From JANRIC01 sp033765345 (GTDB lineage Bacteria > Bacteroidota > Bacteroidia > Cytophagales > Microscillaceae), in assembly GCA_033765345.1 (NCBI GenBank), contig JANRIC010000174.1, positions 1-50,356 on the forward strand: DNA of 50,356 bases, read 5' to 3'. Numbering within the stretch: position 1 is the stretch's first letter; each line of letters starts with the position of its first letter. The notes beneath the pieces were generated by a model that saw only the letters and a list, made by a program, of their open reading frames with translations, was not told the DNA's origin and did no database searches. A program made the translations under genes and the position numbers. Positions 50,125 to 50,356 of the stretch are shown here, piece by piece.

Positions 50125-50356
50125 TTATTTAAGATTAAGTTGGTCTAAAAGTTCATAGACATCTTCTTTAGAGATATTGTGTTCTTTCATTTGTAAAGCT
50201 ACTTCTTGAAAGGCAATGAGTTTTTCTAAACCTTCCAAGAGAAAAAAGGCAGTAACCTTGCCTTTTGATAAGGCAAGTCTGCATATAAACTCAGCAAGTG
50301 GGTGCTTGCTGAGTTCATCTTCAAGTTCTTTGAAGTAGCCTACCAAAAAGAAGACA
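50125..50356 (-). CDS. C-terminal end of a gene cut by the window edge
   Basis: The minus-strand frame is open from the end of the window to a TAA at 50125-50127, with no convincing start codon (only a TTG at 50346-50344). The visible 76 residues (about FFLVGYFKELEDELSKHP ... EDVYELLDQLNLK) are helical and charged. The gene may be considerably longer. No family can be named from this part. Confidence 0.6.
   Translation of the reverse strand, partial: VFFLVGYFKELEDELSKHPLAEFICRLALSKGKVTAFFLLEGLEKLIAFQEVALQMKEHNISKEDVYELLDQLNLK

Overview
The window comes from a Bacteroidota chromosome, most likely a Cytophagales-type gliding or marine/freshwater heterotroph. The evidence is the AT-rich DNA, the weak ribosome binding sites, several promoters of the Bacteroidota form (TTG, 17-21 bp, TAnnTTTG), two proteins with type IX secretion C-terminal sorting domains, SprB-like repeats, LytTR signalling with a TPR-type histidine kinase, and lipoproteins of the Bacteroidota type. 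No rRNA, tRNA, CRISPR array, insertion sequence or prophage was recognised.

Layout. 1-2.2 kb is accessory: an Rpn/PD-(D/E)XK-type nuclease gene and an Mrr-like restriction nuclease gene. 2.3-9.1 kb holds a GNAT acetyltransferase, a fatty acid desaturase, a kinase-fold-like protein, isocitrate dehydrogenase, an M1 aminopeptidase-like protein and a cytochrome oxidase subunit III-like protein. 9.3-20.9 kb is housekeeping and envelope: a secreted leucine-rich repeat protein, a ribBA-hypothetical-surE operon, a two-TM potassium channel with RCK domains, hslU, a small conserved protein, type II NADH dehydrogenase, an S1/P1- or phospholipase C-like enzyme, an FHA protein and a YceI lipoprotein. 21-24.3 kb carries an unknown lipoprotein, a COG4324-type aminopeptidase and a DUF3108 protein.

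24.4-32.7 kb is a surface/signalling region: a 921-residue protein with 31 tandem 17-residue units, an S74-like chaperone domain and a sorting domain; a small membrane protein; a second sorting-domain protein built of WDKT-GG repeats; and, divergently, a TPR histidine kinase with its LytTR regulator. 33-38.6 kb has a TPR lipoprotein, smc and clpP. 39-42.7 kb is a five-gene same-strand cluster (two-repeat lipoprotein, SprB-like/CX4CH cytochrome lipoprotein, membrane-anchored OB-fold protein, YceI protein, DUF5777 barrel). It is the best candidate for an uncharacterised envelope system, possibly a redox or lipid-carrier pathway, though that role is inference.

42.7-50.4 kb has a 52-codon remnant of a PD-(D/E)XK nuclease, a DUF2071 protein, a nested inverted repeat, a 988-residue protein combining a gluzincin-like domain, a propeller and a barrel, an OmpR/HisKA two-component pair, a SpoIIAA/STAS-like protein, an outer-membrane-like protein and a gene cut by the window end.
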